The notes: a model not told the origin generated them from the sequence alone. DNA of 64,000 nt from an uncultured Psychroserpens sp. (GCA_947488655.1 CANKZZ010000007.1:135264-199263); one strand, 5' to 3'; counted from the stretch's first letter, positions 37,593-47,848 are shown. Made by a program: numbers and translations.

Positions 37593-38387
37593 CTAAACTA
37601 AACTAACTTTTACTACCAAACCTTCATTACTTCTCACATTAAAAACGCGATCATCTTCAAAAATGAGATATTGCCCTTTTACACCAACTAATTTACCAGT
37701 ATAAGATTGCTCCTTTTCAATATTTAAACTTTTAGGTTTTAATGGGTATTTTTTAACTGGGAAGTTAATATCAGTTTCCTTATTAGACGCGATAAAATAG
37801 TCAAGTGCTTCTTCAGGAATATATTGTTTTAAGCGATCTCGCCATTCCACAAGATTTTCGTCTTCAATTTCGTTTTTAAGCATTTTACGCCAATTGGTTT
37901 TATCTGCTACATAATCTTTTAGAGCTACTTCAGTAATACCAGCGAGATAACGATTAGGCACTTCTACAATTTCTATCGCTTCATGTGCACCTTGATCTAT
38001 CCAACGTGTCGGTACCTGCCCTTTTCTGGTCACTCCAACTTTAACATTACTAGAATTTGCTAAATAAACAATATGTGGCTGCAATTGCACTTTCTTTTCG
38101 TAGTCTAAATCACGGTCTTCAATATCTAAATGTGCAGTACTTAATTCTGGTCTCATAATCCAATCTCCTGCCTGCGGAATATCAAAAAAATCATCTCTAC
38201 AAAACCCTTGACGGTAAATTGGTTTATCTAATCCGCATTTTAAACATTGGTGTTTTACAAACTCAATCGTTACCGTTTTATCTAGTAACTGATTCATATT
38301 CAAGAAATCATTCTCAAGTATTAAATAATATTGAATAGGATTAGCAAACTCGGTTTGCATCTTTGTTAAAACTCCTTGGTAAAACAT
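37593..38387 (-). CDS. DUF2797-family protein with a Cys cluster
   Basis: A cytoplasmic protein of 264 residues. A zinc-ribbon-like cluster lies near residue 50 (CLKCGLDKPIYRQGFC). Further landmarks are VKVGVTRKGQVPTRWIDQGA and EVALKDYVADKTNWR, which recall GIY-YIG-like endonuclease folds in their layout. That comparison is a suggestion, not a finding. The family is uncharacterised. The product ends with a beta-rich segment (YTGKLVGVKGQYLIFED). Confidence 0.85.
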   Translation of the reverse strand: MFYQGVLTKMQTEFANPIQYYLILENDFLNMNQLLDKTVTIEFVKHQCLKCGLDKPIYRQGFCRDDFFDIPQAGDWIMRPELSTAHLDIEDRDLDYEKKVQLQPHIVYLANSSNVKVGVTRKGQVPTRWIDQGAHEAIEIVEVPNRYLAGITEVALKDYVADKTNWRKMLKNEIEDENLVEWRDRLKQYIPEEALDYFIASNKETDINFPVKKYPLKPKSLNIEKEQSYTGKLVGVKGQYLIFEDDRVFNVRSNEGLVVKVSLV

Positions 38388-38441
38388 ATAAAAAAAAGTG
38401 TTATTTTTAAAACTTAAAGATAGTTCAAGAAACTTAAATAA

Positions 38442-39962
38442 ATGCCGATTCCATTAGTAAATTCTATTGCTTCATGGTTTTTGAAAAAGCGATTTCATCA
38501 AATTGAATTGTTTTTAAAATACCCTAATGAAGTGCAAAACGAATTACTATTTCAACTCCTAGCAACTGCAAGGGATACTGAAATTGGTAAAAAACACGAA
38601 TTTAGTACTATTACAAGTTATAAAACTTTTAGTGAGCGTGTTCCTATTTCTAGCTATGAAGAATACCAGGATGTTATAGAACGATCTCGTCGTGGAGAAC
38701 ACAATATCTTTTGGCCAAATCCTATTAAATGGTTTGCCAAATCCAGCGGAACTACAAATGCAAAAAGTAAATTTATACCAGTAAGCACAGAATCTTTAGA
38801 AGACTGTCATTATGCTGCAAGTAAAGATTTGCTATGCATGTATCTCAGTAATAACGAAGACTCGCAATTATTTACAGGTAAAAGCCTACGTCTTGGAGGT
38901 AGTAAAGAATTGTATAAAGAAAACGGTACCGCATTTGGTGATTTATCTGCCATACTAATTGATAATATGCCTTTTTGGGCAGAGTTTAGCAGCACACCAA
39001 GCAGCAAAGTATCTTTAATGAATGACTGGGAATATAAAATGCAAGCTATTGTTGACGAAACTAGAAACGAAAATGTAACTAGTCTGGCTGGAGTACCTTC
39101 ATGGATGCTTGTATTATTAAACAATGTATTAGATGCAACAGGAAAAGATAGTCTTTTTGACATTTGGCCTAACTTAGAAGTCTATTTTCATGGAGGCGTA
39201 AGCTTTATACCATATGTAGATCAATACAAAGCTATATTACCAAAATCTAATTTTAGGTATTATGAAATTTATAATGCTTCGGAAGGATTTTTTGCCATAC
39301 AAGACCAAAATAATAGCAGTGAGTTGTTACTTATGCTAGACTACGGGATTTTCTACGAATTTATACCTATGGATACATATGGAACGCTAGAACAAAGAGT
39401 CATCCCATTGAGCGAAGTTGAAATAGGCAAAAACTATGCAGTAATAATAACCACAAACGCAGGTCTCTGGCGCTATAAAATTGGTGACACCATTAGATTT
39501 ACATCCATTAACCCTTACCGCATTAAAGTATCTGGTAGAACAAAACATCACATTAACGCCTTTGGAGAGGAATTAATTATTGAAAATGCCGAAGATGCAC
39601 TTAGAGACGTTTGTAATACCACCAAGTCTGAAATTGTAGATTACACTGCTGCTCCAATATTTATGAAAGGTAAAGATAAAGGTTCTCACGAATGGCTTAT
39701 AGAGTTTAAAACAGCACCAAAAGATTTAAAAACCTTTAATGAGTTGTTAGATACTAAACTTAAAACTCTAAATTCAGACTATGAAGCCAAGCGACTTAAC
39801 AACATGACCTTAAATATGCCAATTGTACATATTGCCAGAGAACGTTTATTTTATGATTGGTTAAAACAGCATGATAAATTAGGTGGCCAACATAAAATAC
39901 CAAGATTATCTAATAGTAGAGAGTATCTAGACGAGCTCTTAAAATTAAACACAATTATCTAG
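38442..39962 (+). CDS. GH3-like acyl-adenylating enzyme
   Basis: A 506-residue member of the GH3 family, named from plant auxin-conjugating enzymes of the acyl-adenylate/thioester-forming superfamily. The ATP-binding motif is KSSGTTNAKSKFIPVS, the acid-binding face includes YNASEGFFAIQD, and RYKIGDTIRFTS is the conserved hinge region. Bacterial homologues probably join an amino acid or amine to an acyl group; the substrates are unknown. It is a single gene, and its operon context gives no hint. Confidence 0.88.
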   Translation: MPIPLVNSIASWFLKKRFHQIELFLKYPNEVQNELLFQLLATARDTEIGKKHEFSTITSYKTFSERVPISSYEEYQDVIERSRRGEHNIFWPNPIKWFAKSSGTTNAKSKFIPVSTESLEDCHYAASKDLLCMYLSNNEDSQLFTGKSLRLGGSKELYKENGTAFGDLSAILIDNMPFWAEFSSTPSSKVSLMNDWEYKMQAIVDETRNENVTSLAGVPSWMLVLLNNVLDATGKDSLFDIWPNLEVYFHGGVSFIPYVDQYKAILPKSNFRYYEIYNASEGFFAIQDQNNSSELLLMLDYGIFYEFIPMDTYGTLEQRVIPLSEVEIGKNYAVIITTNAGLWRYKIGDTIRFTSINPYRIKVSGRTKHHINAFGEELIIENAEDALRDVCNTTKSEIVDYTAAPIFMKGKDKGSHEWLIEFKTAPKDLKTFNELLDTKLKTLNSDYEAKRLNNMTLNMPIVHIARERLFYDWLKQHDKLGGQHKIPRLSNSREYLDELLKLNTII

Positions 39963-40101
39963 TTGATACAACGATAATTTTTGCAATTTACTTAAAATCA
40001 ACGTGTTTTTATGAATTTTATCTAAAATTGATCACATTTTGAGGTCTTTAAGGTTGTTAGTGTATAGCTTTATATTATAATTAATCCCAAAATCCCCTCA
40101 A

Positions 40102-41325
40102 ATGAAAACGCCTATCTTCAAAGCGTTTACCTTACTATTTTGTATGGTATCCTCAACGACAATTTTTAATTACAATACAACTAATAATAATCCTAATCGT
40201 ATTGACGAACTCAATAAAAGCGGTTTGGAGTTTTATGTTTATGCTTCGGAAATTAACACGAAATACTCCGAAATACCTTCAACTGTATTTAAAAACAAAC
40301 TGATTACCGTCTCTTCTAAAAAAATTGGAGGATTAGGTAACGGTACAGATAAATATACTAATGAACCTTTTACAGAACTTTTTTGTTTAGACATTGATGC
40401 TTATGGTTCTATTGAAAATCCTCTATTATTTTCTAGAATAATAAATACAAAAAACAACGAAGGACAACTTTCATTTACTCCAGACGAGCGCGTTATGTAT
40501 TTTACGAGAAGTAATAGAGAAAATTCTAATAATTATCAATTATATAAAGCATATTTAGAAAAAGAATCTAACGGTAATTGGATTAATGAAGAAATGCTAT
40601 CTATTAGCAATCAAAATTACTCTGTAGAGAATCCATTTGTATCACCAGACGGTACAGAATTATATTTTTCATCTAATATGCCAGGAACTTATGGTGGCTT
40701 TGATCTTTACGTTTCACATATTAATTTAGATGGCACGTTAGGAATCCCTATGAATCTTGGTCCAAAAATTAATACAAGATTTGATGATAAGTACCCATAT
40801 TTATCAACCGATGGAAAAAAACTGTTTTTTTCTTCTAAAGGTCATAATACAATTGGTGGCTTTGATGTTTTTGTAAGTTCAATTTCCGAAGACATAAAAA
40901 CACCTAGAAATCTTGGTGCAGAGGTCAATTCTAAAAATGACGAAATTGGGTTTATGTTTATAAACGAAAATCAAGGGTTTTTCTCATCAAACAAAACGGG
41001 AAAAGGTGGATTTGACATCTATCGTTTTAAATCTAATGTGATATACCAAAATCTACAAGGTATTGTTATAAATGATAAAAATGAACCATTACCAAATACT
41101 ACGGTAGTGCTTTTAGACGTTAATGGTAATGAACTAGAACGCCAAATAACAGGTATTGACGCTTATTACAATTTTAAAGTTAAAGCATTTGAAAATTATT
41201 CTATAAAAGCATTGAAAGCTGGTTTCCAAAAATATGAATCTACATTTTCATCTTATAAAACCAACGCTATAATTTATAAGGAAACTTTAAAACTGTCTCG
41301 TAAAGTCACTGCTCTTAGTGAATAA
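40102..41325 (+). CDS. secreted PD40 beta-propeller protein with a carboxypeptidase-regulatory-like domain
   Basis: A 407-residue exported protein with an N-terminal hydrophobic segment. The middle has PD40/WD40-like repeats of the form SPDGTELYFSSNMPG-x-GGFDLYVS (about 180-310), with repeated GGFD. A CarboxypepD_reg-like domain follows (about 315-400; GIVINDKNEPLPNTTVVLLD). Larger relatives such as PorE of type IX secretion end in an OmpA peptidoglycan-binding domain, which is missing here. The function is unknown; T9SS association is possible but unproven. Confidence 0.85.
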   Translation: MKTPIFKAFTLLFCMVSSTTIFNYNTTNNNPNRIDELNKSGLEFYVYASEINTKYSEIPSTVFKNKLITVSSKKIGGLGNGTDKYTNEPFTELFCLDIDAYGSIENPLLFSRIINTKNNEGQLSFTPDERVMYFTRSNRENSNNYQLYKAYLEKESNGNWINEEMLSISNQNYSVENPFVSPDGTELYFSSNMPGTYGGFDLYVSHINLDGTLGIPMNLGPKINTRFDDKYPYLSTDGKKLFFSSKGHNTIGGFDVFVSSISEDIKTPRNLGAEVNSKNDEIGFMFINENQGFFSSNKTGKGGFDIYRFKSNVIYQNLQGIVINDKNEPLPNTTVVLLDVNGNELERQITGIDAYYNFKVKAFENYSIKALKAGFQKYESTFSSYKTNAIIYKETLKLSRKVTALSE

Positions 41326-41553
41326 AAAAAAGTTATTGATTATAATCTCGACGAATGACATTAAGTTTTTCCACACAACGAGAATTTAATAGTGTTCATC
41401 CAAAACCATAGAAAATCATTTTTTTATGATTGTAATGCACCTATATTTACGAAGTCTTAACTAAATAAGTAATACAATTTACCTAGTCAAAGACCTTAAA
41501 TAGAAATAAAATTTTCAAAAATATTGTCAAGCAATATTAGTTATTAAATCCAA

Positions 41554-41593
41554 ATAAAAAAACCACTCACGGGAAATGAGTGGTTTCTTTTTT
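41554..41593. terminator. terminator of the clpX end, T-rich on both sides
   Basis: ACCACTCA pairs with TGAGTGGT (about 41562-41584) around a 7-nt loop. On the minus strand a run of seven T follows, 22 bases beyond the clpX stop. Confidence 0.85.
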
Positions 41594-41614
41594 TCTATTA
41601 ATAACTGCGCCAAA

Positions 41615-42850
41615 TTATGATACTGCTTTTAACTTTTTAAGAGTTGTCTTATTCAGTTTATCTTCGGCATAAGATTTTGTAACGTTCAATTTTTTATCAT
41701 CTGAGCTAGGCATTGTAAACATAGCATCTGTTAAAATTTCTTCACAAAGTGAGCGCAAACCTCTTGCTCCTAACTTGTACTCTATAGCTTTTTTAACGAT
41801 AAACTCAAGAGCACCTTCTGTAATAGTCATATCTACGTCGTCCATCTCAAAGAGTTTTTTATACTGCTTAATGATGGCATTTTTAGGCTCTGTTAAAATT
41901 GCTCTTAATGTCTTAGCATCTAAAGGATCCATAAAGGTTAATACAGGAAGACGACCAATAATTTCTGGTATTAATCCAAAATCTTTTAAATCTTTAGGTA
42001 TAATATATTGCAATAAATTATCAGTATCTAGCACCTCATCATCATCATGAGCAGCTTTATAACCAATAGCAGCCATATTTAAACGCTTAGAAATCTTTTT
42101 ATCTATACCATCAAAGGCTCCACCAGCTATGAATAAAATGTGCTCGGTGTTAACTTCAATAAATTTTTGATCTGGATGTTTTCTACCTCCTTTTGGTGGC
42201 ACGTTAACAACGGTACCTTCTAATAACTTAAGTAAAGCTTGTTGCACACCTTCTCCAGAGACATCTCTAGTTATTGAAGGGTTATCACTTTTACGGGCTA
42301 TTTTATCTATCTCATCAATAAATACAATTCCTTTTTCGGCTTTTTCTAAATTATAATCTGCTGCTTGTAGTAATCGTGTTAATATACTTTCTACATCTTC
42401 TCCAACATAACCCGCTTCTGTTAATACTGTAGCATCAACAATAGCTAATGGTACGTTTAACATTCTAGCAACTGTTTTTGCCATTAAAGTTTTACCTGTA
42501 CCTGTTTCTCCCACCATTATGATATTTGATTTTTGAATTTCAATATCATCATCACTTGGTGGTTGTAATAAACGTTTGTAATGATTATAAACCGCTACAG
42601 ACATTACTTTTTTGGTGTATTCTTGACCAATTATATATTCATCTAGAAATGTTTTTATCTCTTGTGGTTTTTTAAGCATTAAGTCTGAAGATAATTCTTC
42701 ATTACCAGCTTGTTTAGATTCTTCTAAAACTATACCATGCGCTTGCTCGATGCAACGATCACAAATATGTGCATCTAAACCTGCAATTAATAAACTGGTT
42801 TCAGGCTTTTTCCTTCCACAAAACGAACATTCTAATTCTTCCTTTGCCAT
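41615..42850 (-). CDS. clpX: ATP-dependent Clp protease ATPase subunit ClpX
   Basis: This AAA+ unfoldase recognises substrates and feeds them to ClpP. The 411 residues have the N-terminal C4 zinc domain ([10 protein letters not shown], then CDRCIEQA), Walker A GETGTGKT, Walker [11 protein letters not shown] and the pore loop GYVGEDVE. It lies 166 bp downstream of clpP on the same strand, in the tig-clpP-clpX order common in bacteria. A copy of the repeated motif core sits in that gap (42996-43003). Confidence 0.97.
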   Translation of the reverse strand: MAKEELECSFCGRKKPETSLLIAGLDAHICDRCIEQAHGIVLEESKQAGNEELSSDLMLKKPQEIKTFLDEYIIGQEYTKKVMSVAVYNHYKRLLQPPSDDDIEIQKSNIIMVGETGTGKTLMAKTVARMLNVPLAIVDATVLTEAGYVGEDVESILTRLLQAADYNLEKAEKGIVFIDEIDKIARKSDNPSITRDVSGEGVQQALLKLLEGTVVNVPPKGGRKHPDQKFIEVNTEHILFIAGGAFDGIDKKISKRLNMAAIGYKAAHDDDEVLDTDNLLQYIIPKDLKDFGLIPEIIGRLPVLTFMDPLDAKTLRAILTEPKNAIIKQYKKLFEMDDVDMTITEGALEFIVKKAIEYKLGARGLRSLCEEILTDAMFTMPSSDDKKLNVTKSYAEDKLNKTTLKKLKAVS

Positions 42851-43016
42851 TGTCTAATTTAAAAGTAAATAGTTAGAGCATTGAAGTCTCAATTTTAAAC
42901 TTCAATCATCTCTCTATTTATTGTTTTTATTTATTCGGAAATGTTCTAGACTCTAATTTTGTTAGTGTCATTGCAACATGTTTAAGAGTTAAAATTTCCG
43001 AAGTAAAAAAATTATT

Positions 43017-43691
43017 TTATCCTCTTGATAGAACTTCGTCTATCATACCATATTCTTTAGCTTTCTCAGCTTTCATCCAATAATCACGATCACTGTCTTC
43101 ATAAACTTTGTCGTAATCTTGCCCAGAATGCTTACTAATTATTTTGTATAACTCTTCTTTAAGTGTTACAATTTCTCTAGCTGTAATTTCTATATCACTA
43201 GCTTGACCTTGTGCTCCTCCTAAAGGTTGGTGAATCATTACACGAGAATGTGTTAAACCACTACGTTTACCTTTTTCTCCTGCTGCCAATAACACTGCTC
43301 CCATTGACGCTGCCATACCTGTACAAATTGTTGCTACATCTGGTTTAATTAACTGCATAGTATCATAAATACCTAAACCTGCATATACACTACCTCCTGG
43401 AGAGTTAATGTAAATTTGTATGTCTTTTGTAGCATCTGCACTTTCTAAAAACAATAATTGTGCTTGTATAATATTAGCTATTTGATCGTTTATTGCTGTA
43501 CCCATAAAAATAATACGGTCCATCATTAAACGTGAGAATACATCTAATTGAGAAATGTTTAATTGACGTTCTTCTATTATGTATGGTGTCATACTTGTTG
43601 GATACATACTACTAACTATCTTATTGTAATATGTGCTGCTAACACCTTGGTCTTTTATTGCGAATTTTTCAAATTCTTTTCCGTAATCCAT
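43017..43691 (-). CDS. clpP: ATP-dependent Clp protease proteolytic subunit ClpP
   Basis: The serine peptidase of the Clp machine, assembling as a double heptameric ring. The 224 residues carry the catalytic Ser in CTGMAASMGAVLL, the His in RVMIHQPLGG and the later Asp. Its promoter (43754-43784) overlaps the terminator of tig upstream. It is followed by clpX and may be partly co-transcribed with it. Confidence 0.97.
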   Translation of the reverse strand: MDYGKEFEKFAIKDQGVSSTYYNKIVSSMYPTSMTPYIIEERQLNISQLDVFSRLMMDRIIFMGTAINDQIANIIQAQLLFLESADATKDIQIYINSPGGSVYAGLGIYDTMQLIKPDVATICTGMAASMGAVLLAAGEKGKRSGLTHSRVMIHQPLGGAQGQASDIEITAREIVTLKEELYKIISKHSGQDYDKVYEDSDRDYWMKAEKAKEYGMIDEVLSRG

Positions 43692-43721
43692 ATATCTTTT
43701 TCTGAAATTTTATTGTGAAAC

Positions 43722-43752
43722 AAAAAAGCGTAAAACTTATAAAGTTCTACGC
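43722..43752 (-). terminator. terminator of tig, overlapping the clpP start region
   Basis: GCGTA (43728-43732) pairs with TACGC (43748-43752), continued by five more pairs after one mismatch, with a 3-nt loop. On the minus strand six T follow (43722-43727). The predicted clpP start at about 43747 falls inside the upstream arm. Confidence 0.65.
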
Positions 43753-43753
43753 T

Positions 43754-43784
43754 CAAATATACTAATTATATATATATTTCTTAA
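43754..43784 (-). promoter_or_regulatory. putative promoter of clpP
   Basis: On the minus strand an exact TATATTTG (43754-43761) is preceded after 20 nt by TTA (43782-43784) in the -33 position, which overlaps the tig stop codon. The leader before the clpP ATG is about 55 nt. Confidence 0.5.
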
Positions 43785-45103
43785 CTATAGAACTCTTTTA
43801 CAAATTCGTCGTAAGTTATTTCTTTTGTCTTTAAGTTTGCTTCTGCTTTGTAAAGATTTAACAATTTAGTACTCATTAATTGTTCAGATAAACGCTTTAC
43901 TTCATCTTTGTTAGATAAAATTCTTGCTGCAATACCGTCTAACTCTTCATCACTAGAATTCATTTGACCAAATTGTGCCATTTGCACTTTAATCATTTCT
44001 TTAGCGTGTGCTTGTAAATCTTCAAATTTTACTTGCAAATCATGCTTCTCAATTAATTTACCTTCAATTAATTGATAACGCATGCTTTTTTCTGACTTTT
44101 CGTATTCTTCTTTAGCCTGCTCTGCATCCATCTCAGTCTCTCCTGCTGTTTGCATCCATTTTTGCAAAAATGATGCTGGCAAATCAAACTTTGTGTTTTC
44201 TACTAAACTTTCGGTAACGTCATTTAATAGTTTTTGATCGCCTTGTTGTGCAAATTGCTTTTCAGAATCCTCTTTGATTTTATCTTTAAGTTCTGTAACT
44301 GATGTTACGGTTCCTTTTCCGAAGAGTTTATCAAACAATTCTTGATCTAAGTCTGCTAATTCTCTCTCGTTAATTTCGTTTATTGTAAAATTAACTTCTA
44401 CATCCAAATCGTGAGCATCATCATGAGATACTTTTAAAAAGTTCATCAAATCATGATCGTCATTAAATAACTTTTTCGTTTTTAATGTTACCACATCACC
44501 AACCTTTGCACCTATAAATTGCTTCTCTGTTGCTTTACCTTTAAATTTATCTAAGGTAATTGTTGTAGAGTTATTGATCCCTTTTTCTTCGTTTTCAAAA
44601 ACTCCTGTAATTTCTGAGTCTTTAGTAACTTCTTTTTGAGAAATTATTTTACCATATTGTTTTCTAATATGAACAATTTGGTCATCAATCATTTTTTTAT
44701 CGGCAACGATATTGTAATGCGTGATGGCTTTTTTACTTTTTAAGTCAACGTCAAACTCAGGTGCAAGACCTAATTCAAACTCAAAAGAGAAGTTATCACT
44801 ATTCCAATCTAAATCATCTTGAGGTTTTGGTAATGGGTTACCTAAAACATCTAATTTCTCTTCAGTTAAATATTTACCTAAAGCATCTTGCAACAACTTA
44901 TTAACCTCATCTACCAATACAGCTTTACCATATTGCTTTTTTACCATTGTCATTGGCACATGACCTTTTCTAAAACCAGGTATGTTTGCCGACTTACGGT
45001 AATCGCTTAATATTTTTTCTACTTTATCGCTATAATCTTCTTTAGCGATATCTACTTTTACCACTGCATTTAATGCATCGATGTTTTCTCTTGTAATATT
45101 CAT
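43781..45103 (-). CDS. tig: trigger factor, ribosome-associated chaperone
   Basis: Binds nascent chains at the ribosome exit. The start at ATG 45103 (MNITRENIDALNAVVKVDIA) fits the family; an upstream in-frame ATG would add 19 residues with no match. The ribosome-binding signature appears as IPGFRKGHVPMTMVKKQYG near residue 45. The PPIase-like middle (about 150-250) is divergent, lacking the clear FKBP core of E. coli, as in other Bacteroidetes. The C-terminal helical arms follow. It is first in the tig-clpP-clpX series. Confidence 0.93.
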   Translation of the reverse strand: MNITRENIDALNAVVKVDIAKEDYSDKVEKILSDYRKSANIPGFRKGHVPMTMVKKQYGKAVLVDEVNKLLQDALGKYLTEEKLDVLGNPLPKPQDDLDWNSDNFSFEFELGLAPEFDVDLKSKKAITHYNIVADKKMIDDQIVHIRKQYGKIISQKEVTKDSEITGVFENEEKGINNSTTITLDKFKGKATEKQFIGAKVGDVVTLKTKKLFNDDHDLMNFLKVSHDDAHDLDVEVNFTINEINERELADLDQELFDKLFGKGTVTSVTELKDKIKEDSEKQFAQQGDQKLLNDVTESLVENTKFDLPASFLQKWMQTAGETEMDAEQAKEEYEKSEKSMRYQLIEGKLIEKHDLQVKFEDLQAHAKEMIKVQMAQFGQMNSSDEELDGIAARILSNKDEVKRLSEQLMSTKLLNLYKAEANLKTKEITYDEFVKEFYS

Positions 45104-45226
45104 TATTTGTACTATAAAACCACTAAGGGTGTTAATATTATACCTTAAAAAGGGCTGCAAAAATACAATTTTTTTTGTAACCCTACAATACGATTAATTG
45201 ATTGTGTTTGAGGAACTTTTTAAAAA

Positions 45227-45886
45227 TTATGCGATCCATTCTTCTATAATCTTATCAATAACCCAATTACCATTTTCTTTCTTTATGAATACAATAACAC
45301 CATGGCCATCTAAACCGCTATAAACAACACTCATTCTAAAAGCTCCTAAGCTTTGTTTCTTATTAAAATATATATTTGATAGTGAACATATTGGTGAATT
45401 GTTTGGTTTCACAATATCTCCAGAGAGTTCTTTTCTTTTTTCAAAATCAGAGTAGTATATCAATTTATATTTGGAATCATCAACTTTTAATTTTGTGATA
45501 TCAATTTTAGAAACCTTATCAAGTGTTGACTTATTTTCAATTATAGATTCATAGCTAAACTTTGAACTTCTAACTTTTTTATAGAAACCATCTAAATCAC
45601 TTATTGGCTTGATAGAATCTACTATAAGTATAGTCATCGCAGGTAAATGAAGATTTTTTTTAAGTTCTGCTCGTTGATTTAATTTTTTACGACTAATTGA
45701 GTCTTTAAAATCATCTGGAGAAGGAACTACTAATTTGCGACGATCAAACACTGTTGAATCTAGTAAAGAACTAAAGTTATCAGTAAAGAAACTGCTTTGT
45801 CCCTTGTTGTCTTCATCGCAATTGATCAAAAGTATTGATAATGAAAATAAAACTAAATATGTACAAAATTTAGGGTTATTCACCAT
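45227..45886 (-). CDS. lipoprotein of unknown function
   Basis: A 219-residue product with signal peptide and lipobox (LLINC, Cys 23). The Cys is followed at once by Asp-Glu-Asp-Asn, an acidic patch of the kind that sends lipoproteins to the cell surface in some Bacteroidetes. The body has no family I recognise. The last 40 residues (VVYSGLDGHGVIVFIKKENG) look like a small beta-sheet. It is 8 bp upstream of no partner: the next minus-strand gene downstream is tig, 124 bp away, while the gene upstream ends 8 bp before its start. Confidence 0.8.
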   Translation of the reverse strand: MVNNPKFCTYLVLFSLSILLINCDEDNKGQSSFFTDNFSSLLDSTVFDRRKLVVPSPDDFKDSISRKKLNQRAELKKNLHLPAMTILIVDSIKPISDLDGFYKKVRSSKFSYESIIENKSTLDKVSKIDITKLKVDDSKYKLIYYSDFEKRKELSGDIVKPNNSPICSLSNIYFNKKQSLGAFRMSVVYSGLDGHGVIVFIKKENGNWVIDKIIEEWIA

Positions 45887-45893
45887 AATTTCA

Positions 45894-46238
45894 CTACTTC
45901 TTCTCCTTCAGAACCGAATACGCAATAGATTGACAAATCGACAACAAAATACTAAACAGTAAAGCAATCCAAAAACCACTAACGCCAAAACCATCTATAA
46001 ATTTATCTGCTAATAAAATAATACATGCGTTTATCACAAAAAGGAATAAGCCCAAAGTCATAATCGTAATTGGTATCGTTAGAATCACAAGAATTGGTTT
46101 TACTATAAAGTTGAGCAATCCCAATACCACAGCTACAATAAATGCAGCTACAAAACCACTAACAGCAACACCTGGTAAAAAATGAGCTAAAATCATTACA
46201 ATTATTGCAGTTATAAGGAGTCTTATTAATAAATTCAT
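45894..46238 (-). CDS. small four-helix membrane protein (phage-holin-like superfamily IV)
   Basis: A 114-residue inner-membrane protein of the PF04020 family, with four predicted helices and the conserved GLLNFIVKPILVILTIPITI segment. Despite the holin-like label, members are chromosomal and not linked to phage lysis; their role is unknown. It lies between the hydrolase gene (21 bp upstream) and the lipoprotein gene (7 bp downstream), so the three probably form one transcript. Confidence 0.9.
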   Translation of the reverse strand: MNLLIRLLITAIIVMILAHFLPGVAVSGFVAAFIVAVVLGLLNFIVKPILVILTIPITIMTLGLFLFVINACIILLADKFIDGFGVSGFWIALLFSILLSICQSIAYSVLKEKK

Positions 46239-46259
46239 TTTAAAATAGTTTATTAATTA

Positions 46260-47030
46260 TTAGATTAAGGAAGTAAATTTAATTACCGTATCATAGAAAT
46301 CTGTTGGGTTTTCAGCATGTAACCAATGTCCTGCGTTGCTTATCGTTTCAATTTCAGCAAGCGGAAAATGTTGCTTTATTAATTTCTCATCGGTTGGCAT
46401 CACATATTCGCTCTTATCACCTCTTAAAAACAAAGTCGGCTTTTCAAATTTTGAATGGATTGGTAAGGCTTCTCCAACTTCAGATACGTTTTCTTTTAAT
46501 ACCTCTAAATTAATGCGTAATGCTAGTTGTCCTTTTTCTATCCAATATAAATTTTTAAGCAAAAACATGCGTGTTCCTGGCTCTTGAACATATCTTGACA
46601 ATTGCTCATCTGCTGCGCCTCTACTTTTTATTTGTTGAAAATCTAACGATGATAATCCTTCTAAAATAGCATCATGATGGATTGGGTAAAAACGCGGACT
46701 AATATCTGCGACCAATAACTTTGACACCAATTCTGGATACTCTGTAGCAAATAACATGGCTGTTTTTCCACCCATGGAGTGACCTAACAAAATAATATCT
46801 TTAAGTTGATGATCGCTACAATAAGTTTTTAAATCGTTTGACAGGTCTTCATAACTAAACTCGTCGTCATGAAAACTCCTGCCATGATTACGTTGATCTA
46901 CAAGATGTACTTGAAAACCTGCTTCTGAAAACTTATTCCCTAAGGTTTTCCAATTATCGCTCATACCAAGGAATCCATGGAGAATGATAAAGGGTTGACC
47001 TTCTCCTAATATTTGAGAGTGTAGTTTCAT
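46260..47030 (-). CDS. alpha/beta-hydrolase (YbfF-like esterase)
   Basis: A soluble hydrolase of 256 residues with HGFLGMSDNW (oxyanion region), nucleophile GHSMGGKTA and catalytic His in ISNAGHWLHAENP. It resembles the E. coli esterase YbfF in length and motif order. The natural substrate is unknown. It follows pdxJ by 14 bp and likely shares its transcript. Confidence 0.9.
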   Translation of the reverse strand: MKLHSQILGEGQPFIILHGFLGMSDNWKTLGNKFSEAGFQVHLVDQRNHGRSFHDDEFSYEDLSNDLKTYCSDHQLKDIILLGHSMGGKTAMLFATEYPELVSKLLVADISPRFYPIHHDAILEGLSSLDFQQIKSRGAADEQLSRYVQEPGTRMFLLKNLYWIEKGQLALRINLEVLKENVSEVGEALPIHSKFEKPTLFLRGDKSEYVMPTDEKLIKQHFPLAEIETISNAGHWLHAENPTDFYDTVIKFTSLI

Positions 47031-47044
47031 TTAATTTTTATAGA

Positions 47045-47758
47045 TTATTTTAATCGCTGTAAATACATCTGTATCACGTTTTCCACCCCTAAATACAAAC
47101 TTTCTGCAACCAGAGCATGACCAATTGAGACCTCTAATAGTCCAGGTATATTCTCTTTAAAAAATTTAATATTGTCTAATGATAAATCATGTCCTGCATT
47201 AACGCCTATACCGATATCGTTAGATAATTGAGCTGCTTTAGTAAAAGGCTCTATTGATTTTTTATTTCCTAAACTATATTGATGCGCAAAAGTTTCGGTA
47301 TATAATTCTATTCTATCTGCTCCTGTGATTTTTGCACCTTCTATCATTTCTAATACGGGATCTACAAATATAGACGTACGTATTCCGCAGGAATTAAATT
47401 CTTGAATAACTTCGGTTAAAAAATCTTTATGTTTTATTGTATCCCATCCAGCATTAGAAGTTATGGCATCCTCAGCATCTGGCACTAAGGTAACTTGAGT
47501 TGGCTTTACCTCTAACACCAAATCCATAAAAGATTTTATTGGGTTGCCTTCTACATTAAACTCTGTATACACTTCTGGTTTTAAATCTCGCGTATCCTGA
47601 TAACGAATATGTCTTTCATCTGGTCTAGGATGCACAGTGACACCTTGCGCTCCAAAACGCTGCACATCTTTTGCAAACTGCACTACGTTTGGTGTATTAC
47701 CTCCTCTAGAATTTCTTAACGTAGCTATCTTATTTATATTTACACTTAACTTAGTCAT
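47045..47758 (-). CDS. pdxJ: pyridoxine 5'-phosphate synthase
   Basis: Condenses 1-deoxyxylulose 5-phosphate with aminoacetone 3-phosphate in the DXP-dependent vitamin B6 route. The 237 residues form a TIM barrel with LSVNINKIATLRNSRGG at the start, VTVHPRPDERHIR and GIGVNAGHDLSLDN. An exact -7 box, TATTTTTG on the minus strand (47779-47786), lies 21 bases upstream of the ATG. A NAD kinase operon diverges from it. Confidence 0.96.
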   Translation of the reverse strand: MTKLSVNINKIATLRNSRGGNTPNVVQFAKDVQRFGAQGVTVHPRPDERHIRYQDTRDLKPEVYTEFNVEGNPIKSFMDLVLEVKPTQVTLVPDAEDAITSNAGWDTIKHKDFLTEVIQEFNSCGIRTSIFVDPVLEMIEGAKITGADRIELYTETFAHQYSLGNKKSIEPFTKAAQLSNDIGIGVNAGHDLSLDNIKFFKENIPGLLEVSIGHALVAESLYLGVENVIQMYLQRLK

Positions 47759-47848
47759 ACCTTCATTGTTTACAGATACAAAAATACAAACAACTTGATG
47801 CTTATTGTGGTTATTTTTAATTAATTTGCAATAGAATTAAACAACATT

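Noticed and set aside
41326..41553. Small RNA in the gap between the PD40 gene and clpX
   Set aside because: A -7-like TATATTTA lies near 41450 but no TTG is properly spaced, and the only strong hairpin is the clpX terminator.
45894..46238. Phage holin as evidence for a prophage
   Set aside because: The family is chromosomal and widespread; no other phage gene is present.
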